Shown here piece by piece: positions 61,021 to 64,000 of a stretch of 64,000 nucleotides of DNA. How positions within the stretch are numbered: the first letter of the stretch is position 1; each line of letters opens with the position of its first letter. Where the stretch lies: the NCBI RefSeq assembly GCF_043195095.1, contig NZ_JBAFWN010000002.1; one strand, written 5' to 3'. Source of the DNA: NCEH01 sp043195095 (lineage in GTDB: Bacteria; Pseudomonadota; Alphaproteobacteria; Rhizobiales; Xanthobacteraceae). The translations under genes were made by a program, and so were the position numbers. The notes beneath the pieces are model-generated. The model searched no databases. It was not told the DNA's origin and was given only the letters and a program-made list of their open reading frames with translations.

Positions 61021-61524
61021 ATGCGACAACGACATCTCGTCTGTGTCGGCGCAGTGCTGGCCGCGTGCCTCGCCGGCGCCGCCGCACAGGCCCATGACCA
61101 CGTCCATCCCGACGCGGCCGCGGTCGCCAGCACGGCCCCCGCCAGCGATGAAACGCCCTTCCTCGCCGAGAACGCGGCCGCCATGGACAAGATGATGGCG
61201 GACATGGAGGTCAAGCCGACCGGCGATATCGAAGCCGATTTCACGGCGATGATGATCCCCCATCATCAGGGCGCCATCGACATGGCGGTGGCCTATCTGC
61301 GCTACGGCAAGAACCCGCAGCTGCGGCGCATCGCGCAGGAAATCGTGGTCGAGCAGCAGCAGGAAATCGTCGCGATGCGCCTCGCGCTTGGCCAGCCCCT
61401 GCCCCCCTCCGCGCCGGCACAGACCCAGCCGGATGCCGCTTCCGCCCCGCCTCATCCCGCCCAGGGCAATGCGCCCATGGCGCACGACGCCCCCATGACG
61501 CAGCCGGCCGCTCCGGCGAAATAG
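61021..61524 (+). CDS. DUF305 (CopM-like) metal-associated periplasmic protein
   Basis: 167 residues. A signal peptide (LVCVGAVLAACLAGAAAQA) leads to HDHVHPDA, a His-rich mature start. The DUF305 core is MMIPHHQGAIDMAVAYLRYG followed by RRIAQEIVVEQQQEI. Family members bind copper through His and Met. The tail is Pro/Ala/His/Met rich. It lies 12 bp upstream of the YVTN gene and is the first gene of the rightward arm. Confidence 0.9.
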   Translation: MRQRHLVCVGAVLAACLAGAAAQAHDHVHPDAAAVASTAPASDETPFLAENAAAMDKMMADMEVKPTGDIEADFTAMMIPHHQGAIDMAVAYLRYGKNPQLRRIAQEIVVEQQQEIVAMRLALGQPLPPSAPAQTQPDAASAPPHPAQGNAPMAHDAPMTQPAAPAK

Positions 61525-61536
61525 GAAAGACCACCG

Positions 61537-62994
61537 ATGAACAAGACCATCCTGCGTGTGCTGCTCGCCAGCACCATTCTGGCGTGCGCGGTTCCGGCCT
61601 TTGCCGGTGAAGCCCCCTTCGCCGCCTCCGCGCCGGCGATCGCGGTGAGCAGCCATGACCGCGTCTATGCGGCGGAACAGTTCTCCAACACCGTCTCGGT
61701 CACCGATCCGGCCACCAACAAGCTGCTCGGCGTCATCCGGCTCGGCGATCCGCAGCCGGGCAATTTCAGCCCTCTCTACAAGGGGCAGGTGCTGGTCCAC
61801 GGCATGGGCTTCTCGCCGGACCGCAAAACCCTCGCCGTGGTGTCGATCGGCTCGAATTCCGTCACCTTCATCGACACCGCGACCAATGCCGTGAAGCACA
61901 CCACTTATGTCGGCCGCTCGCCGCACGAGGCGTTCTTCACCCCGGATGGCAAGGAAGTCTGGGTGACCGTGCGCGGCGAAGATTATATCGCCGTGCTAGA
62001 TGGGGCGACCTATGAGGAGAAGACCCGCATCAAGGTTCCCAACGGCCCGGGCATGCAGATCTTCTCGCCCGACGGAAAATACGGCTATGTCTGCTCCTCC
62101 TTCATGCCCGAGACGGTGGTGATCTCCACCGCCGACCATCAGATCGTCGGCCATGTGAAGCAGGAGAGCCCCTTCTGCCCGAACATCGCGGCGTCACCCG
62201 ACGGCAAGCAGGTGTGGTTCACGCTGAAGGACATCGGCAAGACCCAGGTGTTCAACGCGCAGCCGCCCTTCGACGTGATCAAGACGATCGAGACCGGCCC
62301 CATCACCAACCACGTCAATTTTGCCCATAACGCCCACGGCAGCTTCGCCTATGTGACGGTGGGCGGGCTTAACGAGGTGAAGGTGTTCCGCACCGACGAT
62401 TTCTCGCAGGTCGCGACGATCCCGGTCGGCAAGCTGCCGCACGGCATCTGGCCGTCGGGCGATGGCTCGCGGGTCTATGTCGGGCTTGAAAATGCCGATG
62501 CGCTCGCCGCCATCGACACGCTGACCAACACCGTGATCGCCACGATCCCGATCGGCCAGGCGCCGCAGGCGGTGAACTATGTCCCCGGCGCGGTGCCCGA
62601 GGGCGACGGCATGCAGAACCTCCAGCCGCTCGGTGTGGCGGGGCAGACCGTGCATCTCACCCTCAGCCCGGACGGCAAGGGAGAGGCGAAGGCGCCCACC
62701 AGCATCTCGCTGTTCGATCAGGGGCTGATCCAGATCCTGCAGGCCTCCGTCACCGGGCTGACGCCGAAGAAGCCCTATGTGCTGGCGCTCGCCAGCCAGC
62801 CGGACGGCAAGGGCACGCTGGAGCCGCTCTCGACGTTCATGACCAACCCCGCAGGTTCCGCTATCGTCAACGCCGCCGGACCCATCCGGCAGATCGTACA
62901 GAACGATGCGAAGGCACAGCGCCGCTATCTCGTCATCGCCGAAGGGACGACCGCGCACACCGGCGCCGTCGTCCAGCACCAGACGCTCGACTGA
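61537..62994 (+). CDS. Secreted YVTN-type beta-propeller protein
   Basis: 485 residues. The signal peptide is LRVLLASTILACAVPAFAG. Repeats such as NTVSVTDPATNKLLGVIRLG, FSPDGKYGYVCSSFMPETVV and ADALAAIDTLTNTVIATIPI form a seven-bladed YVTN/lactonase-like propeller to about residue 350. The C-terminal ~130 residues are a separate domain with SISLFDQGLIQILQASVTGL. No catalytic residues can be pointed out. It probably works in the periplasm with the DUF305 protein. Confidence 0.88.
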   Translation: MNKTILRVLLASTILACAVPAFAGEAPFAASAPAIAVSSHDRVYAAEQFSNTVSVTDPATNKLLGVIRLGDPQPGNFSPLYKGQVLVHGMGFSPDRKTLAVVSIGSNSVTFIDTATNAVKHTTYVGRSPHEAFFTPDGKEVWVTVRGEDYIAVLDGATYEEKTRIKVPNGPGMQIFSPDGKYGYVCSSFMPETVVISTADHQIVGHVKQESPFCPNIAASPDGKQVWFTLKDIGKTQVFNAQPPFDVIKTIETGPITNHVNFAHNAHGSFAYVTVGGLNEVKVFRTDDFSQVATIPVGKLPHGIWPSGDGSRVYVGLENADALAAIDTLTNTVIATIPIGQAPQAVNYVPGAVPEGDGMQNLQPLGVAGQTVHLTLSPDGKGEAKAPTSISLFDQGLIQILQASVTGLTPKKPYVLALASQPDGKGTLEPLSTFMTNPAGSAIVNAAGPIRQIVQNDAKAQRRYLVIAEGTTAHTGAVVQHQTLD

Positions 62995-63019
62995 CGCCTC
63001 CGGGCCCAGAACGGAGGAG

Positions 63020-63053
63020 AAGGCGGGCCGCTCTCGCAGGAGAGGCCCGCCTT
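63020..63053 (+). promoter_or_regulatory. Hairpin between YVTN gene and sigma gene
   Basis: AAGGCGGGCC (63020-63029) pairs with GGCCCGCCTT (63044-63053); inside, CTCTC pairs with GAGAG. Only CC follows, so no T tract. It may damp read-through into the sigma/anti-sigma genes and so set the level of autoregulation. Confidence 0.55.
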
Positions 63054-63069
63054 CCGGGAAGGAGATGTC

Positions 63070-63600
63070 ATGAACCACGAGATGGTGCGCCTCATCGAAC
63101 CGCTCATTCCCGCGCTCAGGCGCTATGCCCGCGCGCTGATGCGCGAGCGGGCGGCGGCGGATGATCTGGTGCAGGACTGCCTGGAGCGCGCGATCAGCCG
63201 CTGGCACCAGAGGCGCCAGGACGACGATGCGCGGGCCTGGATCTTCGCGATCCTGCATAACCTCGCCATGACGCGGCTGCGCCGGGCGGCACAGCGCCCG
63301 ATCCATGTCGCGCTCGACGATGCCGAGGCCGCGAACCTTTCATCTGCGGCCGCGCAGGAGGATCGCCTGCGCTACCGCGACCTCCTCAATGCTCTGACCC
63401 AACTGCCCGATGAACAACGCACCGTGCTCCTGCTGGTCACCGTCGAGCAGCTCTCTTATGCAGATGCGGCGCGGGTGCTCGATCTGCCGATCGGCACCGT
63501 GATGTCGCGGCTGTCGCGCGCCCGCGAGCGCCTAGCCAAGCTGATGTCAGCCGAACCGCGTGCGCATGTCTCGCCGCCTTACCTTCGGAGCGTGAAATGA
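63070..63600 (+). CDS. ECF-type RNA polymerase sigma factor
   Basis: 176 residues. Region 2 is RRYARALMRERAAADDLVQD followed by WIFAILHNLAMTRLRRAAQ. Region 4 is LTQLPDEQRTVLLLVTVEQ and LDLPIGTVMSRLSRARERLA. The stop overlaps the anti-sigma start (ATGA). It is the likely reader of the GGAATAA-N15-GTC elements upstream, which would make the cluster self-regulating. GGGAAGGAG precedes the ATG. Confidence 0.93.
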   Translation: MNHEMVRLIEPLIPALRRYARALMRERAAADDLVQDCLERAISRWHQRRQDDDARAWIFAILHNLAMTRLRRAAQRPIHVALDDAEAANLSSAAAQEDRLRYRDLLNALTQLPDEQRTVLLLVTVEQLSYADAARVLDLPIGTVMSRLSRARERLAKLMSAEPRAHVSPPYLRSVK

Positions 63601-64000
63601 CCCCTCGCCCCATCACTGAAGACGATCTCAACGGCTTCATCGACGGCACGCTCGATCCCGAACGTCAGGCCGAGGTCGGCGCTTATCTCGATGCCCATCC
63701 CGAGGTGGCCGGGCGCATCGCCACCTATGCCGAGCAGGGCGACATGCTGCGCGCCGCCTTCGCGCCGGTGATCGAGGAGCCGGTGCCCACCGAGCTCGAC
63801 CTGTCCCGCATGATCGAGGACCGCCGCCGCCCGCGGCCGATCCCGCGCTGGGCGATGGCCGCCGCGGCCGTTCTGCTCGTCTGCGCCGGCGGCCTCGGCG
63901 GCTGGTCGCTGCGGGACATGGTGATCCCGCCCTCGGAAGGCGTGCAGGCGCTCGCGCGGGAAGCGGTAGCGAGCTATGCCGCCTATGCGCCCGATCAGGT
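63597..64000 (+). CDS. Transmembrane anti-sigma factor, 3' end outside window
   Basis: 134 residues visible. The N-terminal domain (ITEDDLNGFIDGTLDPERQA, then LDAHPEVAGRIATYAEQGDM) is typical of membrane anti-sigma factors paired with ECF sigmas. A transmembrane helix (WAMAAAAVLLVCAGGLGGW) follows at about residues 83-101. The C-terminal periplasmic domain is cut by the window edge. Four-base overlap with the sigma gene. Confidence 0.88.
   Translation, partial: MTPRPITEDDLNGFIDGTLDPERQAEVGAYLDAHPEVAGRIATYAEQGDMLRAAFAPVIEEPVPTELDLSRMIEDRRRPRPIPRWAMAAAAVLLVCAGGLGGWSLRDMVIPPSEGVQALAREAVASYAAYAPDQ

Overview
The window is high-GC DNA densely packed with genes on both strands. The content suggests an alphaproteobacterium of the order Hyphomicrobiales, perhaps near Xanthobacteraceae: a large (~180 kDa class) NAD-glutamate dehydrogenase, a metX-metW pair, a SUV3-like helicase followed by an S4 protein and a 7Fe-type ferredoxin, several ABC uptake operons, and dispersed palindromes of a kind common in rhizobial relatives. 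The taxonomic call is inference; there is no rRNA gene here.

Layout. 1-2500: a TPR/GT41 glycosyltransferase running off the left edge, then about 770 bp of non-coding DNA with two palindromic repeats and a candidate small RNA with its own terminator. 2500-17850: a secreted protein of unknown role, then two divergent RND efflux systems. The leftward operon reads ECF sigma, anti-sigma, Spy/CpxP-like periplasmic protein, adaptor and two MdtB/MdtC-type permeases; the rightward one has an adaptor and a permease. 18376-26330: a peptide/nickel-type ABC importer (two ATPases, two permeases, a Tat-exported binding protein) facing a gamma-glutamyltransferase-like enzyme, which suggests use of gamma-glutamyl peptides. 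26553-31249: a complete branched-chain amino acid type (HAAT) ABC operon in the order livG-livF-binding protein-livH-livM. 31443-43816: mixed genes (secreted proteins, an AhpD-like protein, NAD-GDH, a sulfotransferase, a cupin, glyoxalase II, two methyltransferases, metX). 44177-51733: RNA and translation genes (SUV3-like helicase, S4 protein, ferredoxin, prfC), a small AT-rich membrane protein and dapD.

51975-64000 looks accessory. An AraC regulator precedes a tightly coupled set: a formylglycine-generating enzyme, a Tat-exported sulfatase carrying the CxPxR motif that this enzyme modifies, and an outer-membrane protein. A Tat-exported YtcJ-type amidohydrolase and a small secreted protein with a three-fold Cys repeat follow. 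The last part is a probable copper/envelope-stress module. SnoaL-like, copC and copD read left. A DUF305 protein, a YVTN beta-propeller, an ECF sigma and its anti-sigma factor (cut by the window edge) read right. The two arms are separated by a divergent intergenic region in which both strands carry the same bipartite element, GGAATAA-N15-GTC. I read these as paired, autoregulated ECF promoters; this and the FGE/sulfatase cluster are the most interesting parts of the window.
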